A DNA stretch of 64,000 nucleotides from Solirubrobacterales bacterium (GCA_016712175.1 JADJRQ010000001.1:186001-250000); one strand, 5' to 3'; shown: positions 18,144-26,919, numbered from the stretch's first letter. The notes: generated by a model from the sequence alone, not told the origin. Translations and numbers: made by a program.

Positions 18144-18593
18144 TCAGTTGCCCCCGCAGGACATGAAGCCATAGGCCTGAGCCTTCTCATTGGCGTCGGC
18201 GAGCGGGCTGTTCTTTCCAAAGGCCGAGGCCGGATCGTCCTTGATTTTCGAAAGGCCGTCATCGAGTGAATCGAGCAACGCGTTGAACTCTTCCTCGTCG
18301 CCGCCGGGCGGCGTCAGTGCGCGCAGATCGGTGGCCTGCTGCTCGATGTTCGGAATGACTTTCTCCGATATGAAGGCGGTCGTTTCATCCTTGTTCGGAG
18401 CCTTGTCACTGAATTGCTTCTTGAGCATGGCGGTGACCTCATCGTCACCCTTGGCACAGATCTCATCTGCCTGAGCGATGAATTCGGCCTTGGTGGGCGC
18501 GTCAGAACTGTCGCCGCTGCTACCACAGGCCGAAAGGGCGACTGAGGCAGGGATCACGAAAACGAGAGCGAGCAGCAGCGGAAGTTTCTTCAT
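18144..18593 (-). CDS. Small lipoprotein of unknown function
   Basis: The protein has 149 residues. The N-terminus is a lipoprotein signal (MKKLPLLLALVFVIPA, then LSAC), predicting acylation on the cysteine and surface anchoring, followed by a Ser/Asp-rich linker. The mature part is mostly helical and acidic (KAEFIAQADEICAKGDDEV, then DLRALTPPGGDEEEFNALL), ending with a second conserved-looking cysteine (YGFMSCGGN). This pattern is common in actinobacterial surface lipoproteins of unknown role. It converges on the carotenoid oxygenase. Unlike the similar small lipoprotein at 36.6 kb, the two share only the general layout. Confidence 0.7.
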   Translation of the reverse strand: MKKLPLLLALVFVIPASVALSACGSSGDSSDAPTKAEFIAQADEICAKGDDEVTAMLKKQFSDKAPNKDETTAFISEKVIPNIEQQATDLRALTPPGGDEEEFNALLDSLDDGLSKIKDDPASAFGKNSPLADANEKAQAYGFMSCGGN

Positions 18594-18631
18594 GTCCAGA
18601 ATCCTAACTCAGGCGGGTACAGGCGGCGGGA

Positions 18632-20083
18632 TCAGGCGTCGGATGCTTCCGGCTCCCCGCGCTGGGCGGCTTCGGCGTGGTCCTTGCTGTCCTTCGACGA
18701 AATCAGCAGCGCCGCGGCGATCGCACCCACGAGGGCAAAGCAGGCCCCGACCAGGAAGGCGTCGGAAAAGCCCTGGGTCAAGGCGACGGCCTTGTCGGTC
18801 ACGCCGGACGAAAACGCATCGTTGGTGGAAGTGTTGGCGATCGACGCGAGAATCGCAAGGCCGAGCGCCCCGCCGATCTGCTGCGAGGTGTTGATCAGAC
18901 CGAGGCCAGTCCCGCCTCTTCGGGTTTGGTGCCCGACATGGCGGCGATCGTCACCGGCACGAAGGACAGACCCAGGCCGATACCGGCGAGCATCGAAGGG
19001 CCGAGCACGTCGGCCAGGTAGGAGCCGTCCGGGCTGATCTGGTTGAACCACGCCAGCGCCACGGCGACACATGAGGCCCGTCACCAGGACCGGCTTGAAG
19101 CCGAACTTCGTCACCAGCTGACCGGCGAGACCAGCGGCAAGGACGATCGATACTGAAAGCGGCAAGTAGGAAAGGCCCGCCTTGAGTGCGTCCTGGCCCA
19201 GTACCTGCTGAAGGTAGAGCGTGATCAGGAAGAACATCGAGAACAGCGACATGCCGGTCAGGATCCCGACGATGTTCGCCGCCCGGAGGGTCCGGTTCCT
19301 GAAGATCGAGAACGGGACGAGCGGCTTCTTGGTCCGCAGCTCGACGATCACGAAGACGGCGATCAGGGCGAGGGCGGCGACGCCACGAAGAATCGTCTCG
19401 GTCGAGCCCCAGCCGATGCTCGAGGCGTCCACCAGCGTGTACACGAGCAGGGCCAGGCCGGCAGTGATGGCGACCGCGCCCGGGATGTCAAGAGTTCGCT
19501 CGGACTCTTCTTCGGCTTTCGACTCGAGCAGACGCTTCGGCGCCTGCCAGACGACGAAGGCAGCGATCGGAACGTTGACGAACAGGACCCATTCCCAGCC
19601 GGCCCACTGGGTGAGAATGCCGCCGAGCAGGACGCCCGCGGCGCCGCCGGCTCCGGCAACCGCGCCCCAGACACCGAGGGCCCGGTTCCGTTCCGAGCCT
19701 TCCTTGAAGGTCCTGGTGACGATCGAAAGGGCGGCAGGCGAAGCGATCGCGGCGCCCAGTCCCTGGAAGGCCCGGGCGATGATCAGCCATTCTTCGCTCT
19801 GGGCGAAGCCGCCGGCGAGAGAGGCAACTCCGAAGAGGGCCATGCCGACCATGAACATGCGGCGACGGCCGAAGAAGTCGGCCAGACGTCCGCCTAGCAG
19901 CAGGAAGCCGCCGAAAACGAGGGTGTAGCTGTTGACGACCCAGGAGAGGCTGTCCTGGTCGATGTCGAGGGCTTTGCCGATCGACGGGAGAGCGACATTG
20001 GTGATCGAAGCGTCGATGACGACTACGAACTGGGTGAGTGCGAGGAGGACAAGCGCCAGATTCTTGGCGCGAGGGGATGACAT
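18632..20083 (-). CDS. DHA2-family (EmrB/QacA-type) MFS exporter, two compensating frameshifts
   Basis: From ATG 20083 (MSSPRAKN) the sequence is a typical 14-helix drug exporter: VVVIDASITNVALPSIGKAL, WVVNSYTLVFGGFLLLGGRL, FFGRRRMFM and GGAAGVLLGGILTQWAGWEW. Between about 19072 and 18900 the printed frame is nonsense. The next frame there reads VAVALAWFNQISPDG, then FVPVTIAAMSGTKPEEAGLA, exactly what is expected. One extra base near 19069-19073 and one missing base near 18899-18901 explain it, and the original frame resumes at LINTSQQIGGALG. The corrected protein is about 483 residues. It starts 23 bases after the acyl-CoA dehydrogenase and may be the last gene of that operon. Confidence 0.82.
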   Translation of the reverse strand: MSSPRAKNLALVLLALTQFVVVIDASITNVALPSIGKALDIDQDSLSWVVNSYTLVFGGFLLLGGRLADFFGRRRMFMVGMALFGVASLAGGFAQSEEWLIIARAFQGLGAAIASPAALSIVTRTFKEGSERNRALGVWGAVAGAGGAAGVLLGGILTQWAGWEWVLFVNVPIAAFVVWQAPKRLLESKAEEESERTLDIPGAVAITAGLALLVYTLVDASSIGWGSTETILRGVAALALIAVFVIVELRTKKPLVPFSIFRNRTLRAANIVGILTGMSLFSMFFLITLYLQQVLGQDALKAGLSYLPLSVSIVLAAGLAGQLVTKFGFKPVLVTGLMCRRGAGVVQPDQPGRLLPGRRARPFDARRYRPGSVLRAGDDRRHVGHQTRRGGTGLGLINTSQQIGGALGLAILASIANTSTNDAFSSGVTDKAVALTQGFSDAFLVGACFALVGAIAAALLISSKDSKDHAEAAQRGEPEASDA

Positions 20084-20106
20084 GTCGGGACCGGCTCCAG
20101 GGCCGC

Positions 20107-21285
20107 TCAAAGGCCCATCCCCCGGCCGATCAGCTCCTTCATGATCTCGGTCGTGCCGCCGTAGATCCGGGTGATGCGGGCATCGACCCAGGCGGACGAA
20201 ATCGCGTACTCCTTGGTGTAGCCGTAACCGCCGTGGAGTTGGAGGCACTTGTCGGCGACAGTTCCAAGAAGCTCGGTCGTCCACCACTTGGCCATCGCTG
20301 CCCTTTCGATCGTCAGCTCACCGGCCACATGTTCGGCGATGCATTGGTCGACGAAAGCCCGCCCGATCGAAATCTCCGTCTTCATCTCCGCCATGACGAA
20401 CCGTGAATTCTGGAAACTGCCAATCGGCTTGCCGAAAGCCGTGCGTTCCTTGACGTATTCAAGGGTGGTCTCGAAGGCGGCCTCGGCTCCCGCCAGGGCG
20501 GCCACCGCGATGATCATGCGCTCCGGGACCAGCTTCTCCATCAGTTGGTAGAAACCGCTGCCCTCGGCCCCGAGCAGGTTCCCGGCCGGTACCCGGACAT
20601 CATCGAAGAAGAGTTCGGTGGTGTCGGACGCATGCTGGCCGAGCTTCTCGATCTGCGGACCACGGGAGAATCCCTCGGAGTCGGCATCGATCACGATCAG
20701 CGAGATGCCGGCATGCCCGGCGTCGGGATCGGTCTTGGCGACGACGATCACCCGATCGGCGTGGCCGCCGTTGGTAATGAAGGTCTTCGATCCGTTGACC
20801 ACATACTCGTCACCCTCGAGCCGGGCGCTGGTCGTTACAGCAGCCAGGTCGGAGCCGGTTCCCGGTTCGGTCATGGCGATCGCCATCACGGTCTCGCCGC
20901 TGGCAATCCCGGGAAGCCAGCGCGCCTTCTGTTCGCCGGTGCCGGAAGTGAGCAGGTAGGGCAGGCAGATGTCGGTAGTCAACATCGGGCCGCCAAAGGC
21001 CGCTCCCACTCCCGACCGGACCGATTCCTCGGTGAGGACGACGTTGAACCGCCAGTCGTCTGCCCCGGCTCCTCCGTACTCCTCGGGGATGGCCATGCCC
21101 ATGAACCCGTGGCTGCCGGCCTTCTCGAAGAGATCGCGGGAGACAACACCGGACTCGTCCCATTCGGCAAAGTTCGGAGTCACCTCGGCCGCGAGAAACG
21201 ACCGGAAGCTTTCCCGGTAGTCCTCGTGCTCGTCATCGAAGATCGGTCGTCGCGGGGCGGGAGGCAGTCCGGTGCCGACGCTCAC
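20107..21285 (-). CDS. Acyl-CoA dehydrogenase
   Basis: The protein has 392 residues, the full family length. Conserved pieces include AMTEPGTGSDLA (flavin and substrate contacts), NGSKTFITNGGHADRVIV, QLHGGYGYTKEYAI and the C-terminal RITRIYGGTTEIMKELIGR. FAD-dependent enzymes of this family introduce a double bond into acyl-CoA. Its ATG overlaps the stop of the upstream thiolase by four bases (ATGA), indicating translational coupling. Together with the thiolase it suggests degradation or remodelling of a fatty or sterol-like acyl-CoA; chain length cannot be read from the sequence. Confidence 0.92.
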   Translation of the reverse strand: MSVGTGLPPAPRRPIFDDEHEDYRESFRSFLAAEVTPNFAEWDESGVVSRDLFEKAGSHGFMGMAIPEEYGGAGADDWRFNVVLTEESVRSGVGAAFGGPMLTTDICLPYLLTSGTGEQKARWLPGIASGETVMAIAMTEPGTGSDLAAVTTSARLEGDEYVVNGSKTFITNGGHADRVIVVAKTDPDAGHAGISLIVIDADSEGFSRGPQIEKLGQHASDTTELFFDDVRVPAGNLLGAEGSGFYQLMEKLVPERMIIAVAALAGAEAAFETTLEYVKERTAFGKPIGSFQNSRFVMAEMKTEISIGRAFVDQCIAEHVAGELTIERAAMAKWWTTELLGTVADKCLQLHGGYGYTKEYAISSAWVDARITRIYGGTTEIMKELIGRGMGL

Positions 21286-22472
21286 GAAGGCTTCCCGTAG
21301 ACGGTGACGACGGCGGCACCACCGAGTCCGATGTTGTGCTGGAGGGCGTAATCGGCGCCCTCGACCTGCCGGTCGTCGGCCGTGCCGCGAAGTTGCCAGG
21401 TGAGCTCCGATGCCTGGGCCAGGCCGGTCGCGCCGAGCGGATGGCCTTTCGAGATCAGGCCACCGGACGGATTGACCACCGGACCGTCACCGCCGTAAGT
21501 GGTGGCTTCTTTCTCCACGAGATGGTGGCCCTCGCCTTCAGCCGCCAGGCCGAGGGCTTCGTAGGTCAGAAGCTCGTTGGCACTGAAGCAGTCATGGAGC
21601 TCGACCACATCGACCTGCGAAATATCGACTTCGGCCTCTTCGAGCGCCTGCTCGCCCGCCTTCCGGCTCATGTCGGCACCCACGACGTTGATCGAGGACT
21701 TGCTCTCGAAGGTGCTGGCCATGTCCGTGATCATCGACTGACCGATGATCTCGATCGCCTGATCCCAGAGATCGTGCTCGTCGACGAAACGCTCCGACGC
21801 AACGATCGTCGCGGCGCTGCCGTCACTGGTCGGGGAACACTGGAGCTTGGTCAGCGGCGAGTAGATCTCCTTGGCATCCTTGATCTCGGCAAGCGTGTAT
21901 TCGGTCTGGAACTGGGCGTACGGGTTGTTGACCGAATGCTTGTGGTTCTTCCAGCCGATCCAGGCGAAATGCTCGGCCTTCGAACCGTACTTCTCCATGT
22001 GCTCGCGGCCGGCGGCACCGAACATCTGAGGAGCCGGTGGAGCTTCTTCCCAGGGACGCAGCTCGATCAGGGCCATCACGTGCTTGTCCATCGGATTGGT
22101 GCGATCGAGGAACTTCGCGCCGAGCGAACCCTTCTCCATCTTCTCGAAGCCGAGCGCGAGTGCACACTCGGAGAGGCCACCCTTGACCGACTGGCGGGCG
22201 AGGTAGAGGGCACTGGAGCCGGTCGAGCAGTTGTTGTTGACGTTGACCACCGGGATGCCGGTGAGGCCAAGCTCGTAAACCGCCCGCTGGCCTGCGGTCG
22301 AGTCGCCGTAGCAGTAGGCAGCGTAGGCCTGGTCGATGTCTTCGTACGTGATGCCGGCATCGGCAATCGCCTTCTCGCCGGCCTCCTTGGCCCAGTCCGG
22401 GTAGTCACCCTCTTTGGTTCCGGGCTTCTCGAACTTGGTCATGCCGACGCCGATGACAAATGTGCGATTCAT
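21282..22472 (-). CDS. SCP2-type thiolase / lipid-transfer protein
   Basis: The protein has 396 residues from ATG 22472 (MNRTFVIGVGMTKFEKPG); the frame extends upstream but without family sequence. The nucleophilic cysteine is in NVNNNCSTGSSALYLA (about residue 89), the catalytic histidine segment is VELHDCFSANELL, and the C-terminal motif is SKGHPLGATGLAQ. These are hallmarks of SCPx/SCP2-type thiolases, which cleave or handle beta-ketoacyl-CoA of branched or sterol side chains. It is the first gene of an operon with the acyl-CoA dehydrogenase (four-base overlap) and perhaps the exporter. It is divergent from the COG4705 gene. Confidence 0.9.
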   Translation of the reverse strand: MNRTFVIGVGMTKFEKPGTKEGDYPDWAKEAGEKAIADAGITYEDIDQAYAAYCYGDSTAGQRAVYELGLTGIPVVNVNNNCSTGSSALYLARQSVKGGLSECALALGFEKMEKGSLGAKFLDRTNPMDKHVMALIELRPWEEAPPAPQMFGAAGREHMEKYGSKAEHFAWIGWKNHKHSVNNPYAQFQTEYTLAEIKDAKEIYSPLTKLQCSPTSDGSAATIVASERFVDEHDLWDQAIEIIGQSMITDMASTFESKSSINVVGADMSRKAGEQALEEAEVDISQVDVVELHDCFSANELLTYEALGLAAEGEGHHLVEKEATTYGGDGPVVNPSGGLISKGHPLGATGLAQASELTWQLRGTADDRQVEGADYALQHNIGLGGAAVVTVYGKPS

Positions 22473-22660
22473 GTTGCCTTTCGATTCTGTTGCCGTTGAA
22501 GTGCTGAAAAGTTCATTCGGTCCCTGGTCAGGAAGTAGCTCCGGGACCGGGAGCAAGAAGTTCGAGCAGGGTAGCCGAACGACTGTTCTGTTTCCTTCAA
22601 CCCCGCATGGAAAACCCGCAATCAGGATACGTTCAGGTTTGAACCAGCACTCTGCCCGGC

Positions 22661-23509
22661 ATGAACACGCTTGCGCAGTCAACACCCCTCACCGGGACGG
22701 GCCAGTCACTGGGCCGTCAAATGCTCAACAAGGTTCCGGAGGTAACCCTCTATTTCTGGATCATCAAGATCCTCTGTACGACCGTTGGTGAAACGGCAGC
22801 CGACTACATGAATGTGGATCTCGGCTTCGGTTTGACCAACACGACCTATGCGATCAGTGCCCTGCTCATCGTCGCCCTGATCTTCCAGTTCAGATCGAGA
22901 AAGTACGTTCCGGGGATCTACTGGACGGCTGTTGTGCTGATCAGCGTCGTCGGTACTTTGATCACCGACAATCTGGTCGACAATATGGGCGTCGCGCTCC
23001 AGACGACCACGCTCGTTTTCTCCCTGGCCCTGGTCGCCACGTTCGCCATCTGGTACGCCGTCGAACGAACCCTTTCGATTCACTCCATCACCACCACGAG
23101 GCGGGAAGCTTTCTACTGGCTCGCCATCCTTTTCACGTTTGCGCTCGGTACATCAGGCGGCGACCAGGTCGCAGAGACTTACGGCCTCGGTTTCTTCGTT
23201 TCGGTTCTGATCTTTGCCGGCGCGATCGGACTCGTCACTCTGGCGCATTTCAAGTTCAGGCTCGGTCCGATCACCGCGTTCTGGGCCGCGTACATCCTCA
23301 CCCGTCCGCTGGGTGCCTCGATCGGCGACTGGATGTCCCAGCCGACCGCCGACGGTGGCCTCGGTCTCGGCACCACCGGGACCAGCTTCATCTTCCTGGC
23401 GGCGATCCTCGGACTGGTCGTGTTCCTCACGGTCACGAAGAAGGACCAGACCCCACCGGAACTGATCCAGGCCGAAGCCGAAGCACTGGGCGAGCCCGCC
23501 ACGGCATAG
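22661..23509 (+). CDS. COG4705-type integral membrane protein
   Basis: The protein has 282 residues and about eight membrane helices. The N-terminal NKVPEVTLYFWIIKILCTTV-GETAADY segment, the repeat of that idea in the second half (WLAILFTFALGTSGGDQVAE) and ILTRPLGASIGDWMS are typical of the uncharacterised COG4705 membrane-anchored proteins. The two halves look like an inverted or tandem duplicate, each with an acidic residue in a helix. Its end faces the histidine kinase gene across a strong hairpin terminator. Co-localisation of this family with two-component systems suggests a regulated transport role, but the substrate is unknown. ATG 22721 is an alternative start. Confidence 0.7.
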   Translation: MNTLAQSTPLTGTGQSLGRQMLNKVPEVTLYFWIIKILCTTVGETAADYMNVDLGFGLTNTTYAISALLIVALIFQFRSRKYVPGIYWTAVVLISVVGTLITDNLVDNMGVALQTTTLVFSLALVATFAIWYAVERTLSIHSITTTRREAFYWLAILFTFALGTSGGDQVAETYGLGFFVSVLIFAGAIGLVTLAHFKFRLGPITAFWAAYILTRPLGASIGDWMSQPTADGGLGLGTTGTSFIFLAAILGLVVFLTVTKKDQTPPELIQAEAEALGEPATA

Positions 23510-23525
23510 GCCGGTTCAAGACGAC

Positions 23526-23552
23526 GCGCCCGAGCCCGGCCGGCTCGGGCGC
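23526..23552. terminator. Bidirectional hairpin terminator
   Basis: A perfect 11-bp GC-rich stem with a five-base loop lies between the convergent COG4705 and histidine kinase genes and can serve both. No long T run follows on either strand. Confidence 0.65.
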
Positions 23553-23559
23553 GAACCGT

Positions 23560-24921
23560 TCAGAAATTCTGGTCCAGGCTCTCCGGCAGTGAGATGGTCA
23601 CGGACCCGCCGGCGCCTCCGGGCAGGGCGATGGTCACATCGCCCCCGTTCGCGCGCGCCAGTCGCCTGGCCAGTGCCAATCCGAGTCCGGTTCCGGTAGG
23701 TGCGGCCGCATTCCTCTCGGCCGACCCCCGTTGCCCCGGCTCAAAGGCGACTTCAACTTCTTCCGGACCGAATCCGGGGCCATCGTCGGAGACCGTCACT
23801 TCGACAATCCGGCTGGACCGGACGACCTGAATCGTGACTCTTGCGTGCGCGTAGGTCAACGCGTTCTCGAACACCGGCGCGAAAATACGACGGAACGTTT
23901 CGGGCCCGACCTGAACGCTCTGTACCTGGCCCGTCACCTTCACCCCCACTTCGATGCCGTAGCTCTCCGCCAGGGGCATCATGCCGTCGACGGTGGCATT
24001 GATCACGGACCCGGCTTCGACTGACTCCGCGGCCATTGCGCCGCCTTCGGAGCGGGAAACGTCGAGCAGGGTCTCAAGGATCCGGGTCAGTTCATCCGAC
24101 CTCTCGGAGATTCTTTGCAGGGACTCCCTGTATTCACTTGAACCCCTCTCCTTGCCGAGTGCTATTTCAGCCTCGGCCGAGATCGCCGAAAGCGGGGTCC
24201 TCAGCTCGTGCGACAACTCCGCCGAAAAGTTCCGCTCGTGCCGGACCATGAAAGCCAGGCGATCGAGCATCGAGTCGAACGTCGCGGCGAGGCGGGTCAG
24301 TTCGTCGTTCGGGGTTCCTTCGTTGAATCGGCGGTCGAGGTCGTGTTCGCTCCAGTTCGCCGCCTCCTCGGTCATCGTCGCCACCGGTTTGAGGGCGCGG
24401 CCCACGACCAGCCTCGTAGTGATGGAGGTCAGAACGATCATGATCAGGGCGAGCACCACCGACGCGATCGCGGCCCGGTCGGCGGTGCGCTCGTAGGGTT
24501 CGAGTGACAGACCGGAGACGACAGTGCCGATGCGGACGCCTTTTTCAACTATCGGGAGCGCGTAAAGCCGGGTGTCACCATCGGAGTCGTCCACCTGTCC
24601 TTCCCCTTTCGCCGCAAGGGCTGCGGCGACGGCATCCAGCTTGCCGCCCACCTGAGGATGTTCAACCACTACTCCGTTCGCGTACACCCAGGCGAGTGCG
24701 TTTTCGGCGCCACCATCAGCAGTTTCATTGACCTCGACTTTTCCGTCTTCCGTATTGACGCTCTCCAACGCGGCCTGAGCCCTCGCCTCGAGCAGCCGGT
24801 TGACGTCCGCGTCGAGGCTTGAGCGCAGGGAAAAGTTGAACCCGAGGACAAGCAGCGTCAGCATGACCGCAGTAACGGCGACCACCGAAACGGTGAGTCG
24901 CTGGCGGATCGTCCCGTTCAT
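23560..24921 (-). CDS. Sensor histidine kinase (OmpR-partner type)
   Basis: The protein has 453 residues from ATG 24921. The order is: membrane helix (about 8-30), an extracellular sensing region of about 120 residues without a recognised domain, a second helix (about 150-172), a HAMP linker, a dimerisation helix with the phospho-accepting histidine in SAELSHELRTPLSAIS, and an ATPase domain with GPGFGPEEVEVAFEPG and GTGLGLALARRLARANGG. The start codon overlaps the stop of the response regulator (ATGA), so the two are translated as a unit. The stimulus is unknown. The expected N-box region (FENALTYAHA) is slightly altered: the usual Asn-Ala-x-Lys/Arg-Tyr/His reads NALTYA. Confidence 0.88.
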   Translation of the reverse strand: MNGTIRQRLTVSVVAVTAVMLTLLVLGFNFSLRSSLDADVNRLLEARAQAALESVNTEDGKVEVNETADGGAENALAWVYANGVVVEHPQVGGKLDAVAAALAAKGEGQVDDSDGDTRLYALPIVEKGVRIGTVVSGLSLEPYERTADRAAIASVVLALIMIVLTSITTRLVVGRALKPVATMTEEAANWSEHDLDRRFNEGTPNDELTRLAATFDSMLDRLAFMVRHERNFSAELSHELRTPLSAISAEAEIALGKERGSSEYRESLQRISERSDELTRILETLLDVSRSEGGAMAAESVEAGSVINATVDGMMPLAESYGIEVGVKVTGQVQSVQVGPETFRRIFAPVFENALTYAHARVTIQVVRSSRIVEVTVSDDGPGFGPEEVEVAFEPGQRGSAERNAAAPTGTGLGLALARRLARANGGDVTIALPGGAGGSVTISLPESLDQNF

Positions 24922-25628
24922 TCGAGCCTGTAGCCGACGCCGTGGACTGTGTGAATCTCGGTCTCGCTTTTCACTTCGGCGATCTTCTTTCGAAGGCGCC
25001 GCACATAGACATCGACGGTGTTGTCGTGAACGATCGCGCCTGACGGCCACGCTGCGGCGATCATTTCCCGGCGCCTGATGACTTCGCCAGAGCGGGACAT
25101 GAGCGCTCCAGTCAGGCGAAACTCGGTCGGCGTCAGCTCGGCGCTCTGCTCGCCCGATGTCAGTACGTGCCTGACCGGATCCAGTCGGAGGTCTCCGACC
25201 TCTTCTTTCGAGGTGACAGGTGCCCGGCGGGCAAGGGCCCTCAGCCGCGCCACCAGCTCCGCGAAGACGAACGGTTTGGTCAGATAGTCGTCACCGCCGG
25301 CGCTGAATCCGGACACACGATCCGCACCGGAGTCCCTGGCCGTGAGGAAGAGGACCGGCGCCTCGACGCCAGCTGACTTCAACGCCTGGCAAACGTCACG
25401 GCCGTCCGAATCAGGCAGGCCGATGTCGATCACAAGCAGGTCCGGTTCACTCGACTCGGCGATTGACAGCGCCTCGCGCCCGTCACGGGCCATCGTCACA
25501 TCGAAGCCCTCTTCGTCCAGGCCCTGATTCAGGAGTCTGCGGAGTTCCGGGTTGTCTTCGACGACCAGAACGCGGGATGTCACGGTTTTCTCTGACTTTT
25601 CATTATCTGAATGATCGTCCGGGCACAT
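24918..25628 (-). CDS. OmpR/PhoB-family response regulator
   Basis: The protein has 236 residues from ATG 25628, chosen because AGGAG lies 6 bases upstream; a GTG at 25583 (VTSRVLVVEDN) is an alternative. The receiver domain has the acidic pair in VVEDN, the phospho-acceptor Asp in LLVIDIGLPDSDG, the Thr in LFLTARD and the Lys in YLTKPF. The C-terminal half is a winged helix (ELTPTEFRLTGALM, then NTVDVYVRRLRKKI, then HGVGYRLE). It is the DNA-binding partner of the kinase that follows. The divergent acidic secreted protein at 25752 is a likely target because the two share one intergenic region. Confidence 0.9.
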   Translation of the reverse strand: MCPDDHSDNEKSEKTVTSRVLVVEDNPELRRLLNQGLDEEGFDVTMARDGREALSIAESSEPDLLVIDIGLPDSDGRDVCQALKSAGVEAPVLFLTARDSGADRVSGFSAGGDDYLTKPFVFAELVARLRALARRAPVTSKEEVGDLRLDPVRHVLTSGEQSAELTPTEFRLTGALMSRSGEVIRRREMIAAAWPSGAIVHDNTVDVYVRRLRKKIAEVKSETEIHTVHGVGYRLE

Positions 25629-25751
25629 GAATGACTCCTGAACGGCATCTGAACGGGGCTGTCGCAATCAGGAGTTATTCAGGGACACCGTCGCATACTC
25701 GTCTCATTGGAAAAGCGCCGGTCAATGCCGGCCTCAATGAGAAGGATGAAG
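25629..25751. promoter_or_regulatory. Shared divergent control region of the regulator and the acidic protein
   Basis: There are 123 bases between the divergent starts. It holds the ribosome-binding site AGGAG for the regulator and AGAAGG (25740-25745) for the small protein. No convincing direct repeat for the regulator is evident by eye. Confidence 0.35.
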
Positions 25752-26057
25752 ATGTCATCGAAGATCAAGAAAATAGTCGCGTCGCTCCTGGCCCTCGTAG
25801 CACTGGCCCTGGGTGGTTCCGCGATCGCATCCGCAACGAATGGCAACTCCTCCAGTGACCAGTCTTCGCAGGAGCAAACCGAAGTGAATGACAACGGTTC
25901 GTCGGAAGGGACGGAAAACGAGTCGGGTCCCGAAGGTGCCGACGACAACGCGTCAAGTACAGAAAGTGCCGACAGCGAGTCGGGTGCCGAAGGTGCTGAC
26001 GATGGAGCGCCGGATCCCGACGAAAAGGAAAGCACCCAGACCGAGCAGGCGGACTGA
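25752..26057 (+). CDS. Small secreted acidic low-complexity protein
   Basis: The protein has 101 residues from ATG 25752, six bases after AGAAGG; upstream ATGs at 25737 and 25746 are also in frame. The first 25 residues are a signal peptide (KKIVASLLALVALALGGSA). The rest is almost only Ser, Glu, Asp, Gly, Asn, Thr and Ala, with an imperfect repeat (ESGPEGADDNASS / DSESGAEGADDGAP). Such a polyanionic tail could bind cations or shield the surface, but this is inference. It is divergent from the two-component operon and ends in a strong terminator, so it is probably a single-gene transcript controlled by that system. Confidence 0.65.
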   Translation: MSSKIKKIVASLLALVALALGGSAIASATNGNSSSDQSSQEQTEVNDNGSSEGTENESGPEGADDNASSTESADSESGAEGADDGAPDPDEKESTQTEQAD

Positions 26058-26077
26058 ACCTCTGGCTCACCTCGCGA

Positions 26078-26123
26078 AACACGCCCCGGGTCGATTGATC
26101 GGCCCGGGGCGTTCGTGTTTTCA
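26078..26123 (+). terminator. Intrinsic terminator after the acidic protein
   Basis: The stem GCCCCGGG / CCCGGGGC is extended by AAACAC / GTGTTT with a small bulge and followed by TTTTC. It lies 20 bases after the stop codon. Confidence 0.75.
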
Positions 26124-26154
26124 AAAAGCCTGGTTTCCTCAAGTGGTCGGGCGA

Positions 26155-26919
26155 CTAAGTCGTAAGCAGACCACCATCGACCGGCAGTAGCGAGCCGGTG
26201 ATGTAGGACGAAGCGTCGCTGGCCAGGAAGATCGCGGCGGCCACGAGTTCAGGAGACTCGCCCTTGCGACCCGCGGGGACCCTGATCATCATGCTCTCGA
26301 GGTATCCGTCCGGGTACTGGTCGGTCATCTCGGACTCAAAGAAGCCGGGCGCCAGGGCGTTGACCCTGATCTTCTTGCGGGCGGTCCATTGCTGGGCGAG
26401 GTCACGGGTAAGTCCGATGATCGCGGCCTTCGAGGAAGCGTAGGCGGCCTGAGGCAGGAAAGCAGTGGTCGATCCGAGCACGCTGCCGATGTTGACGATT
26501 GAACCACCATTCTCGGATATCGCCCGGGCAAAGGACTGGGCCATGAAATATGAGCCGTTCAGGTTGATGTCGATCACCTTGCGGAACTCGTCCGGAGCCT
26601 CACGCGTGGCCGGGACAGCGGTGCCGATGCCGGCGTTGTTAACCAGCACGTCGACGTGGCCGAGAGCTACGACCGCCTCACTGATCACCCGGTCGCAGTC
26701 TTCGGGGTTGGAGACGTCAGCTTCGACCGCAACGCAACGACGCCCGAGGGCTTCAACCGCAACCCGGGTCGCCTCGAGCTTTTCGACCCTTCGTGCACAG
26801 ATCGCGATGTCAGCTCCGGCTTCGGCCATGCCCGTCGCAAACGCCACGCCGAGTCCGGATGAAGCGCCGGTTACAACGGCGACCTTGCCTTCAAGAGAGA
26901 ACGAATCCAGAATGCTCAT
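26155..26919 (-). CDS. Short-chain dehydrogenase/reductase
   Basis: The protein has 254 residues from ATG 26919. The nucleotide-binding motif is VTGASSGLGVAFA (residues 15-27), and the NNAG segment is VDVLVNNAGIG. The catalytic serine region is IVNIGSVLGS and the Tyr-x3-Lys is YASSKAA. LAPGFFESEM and VDGGLLTT complete a classical SDR of the FabG-like type that uses NAD(P)H. The substrate is unknown. The phytoene-desaturase-like gene upstream (37 bases) and DUF3556 are on the same strand, suggesting a common lipid or isoprenoid oxidation pathway. Confidence 0.9.
   Translation of the reverse strand: MSILDSFSLEGKVAVVTGASSGLGVAFATGMAEAGADIAICARRVEKLEATRVAVEALGRRCVAVEADVSNPEDCDRVISEAVVALGHVDVLVNNAGIGTAVPATREAPDEFRKVIDINLNGSYFMAQSFARAISENGGSIVNIGSVLGSTTAFLPQAAYASSKAAIIGLTRDLAQQWTARKKIRVNALAPGFFESEMTDQYPDGYLESMMIRVPAGRKGESPELVAAAIFLASDASSYITGSLLPVDGGLLTT

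Noticed and set aside
21336..22499. 387-codon plus-strand frame opposite the thiolase
   Set aside because: Shadow of the thiolase reading frame; no domain of its own.
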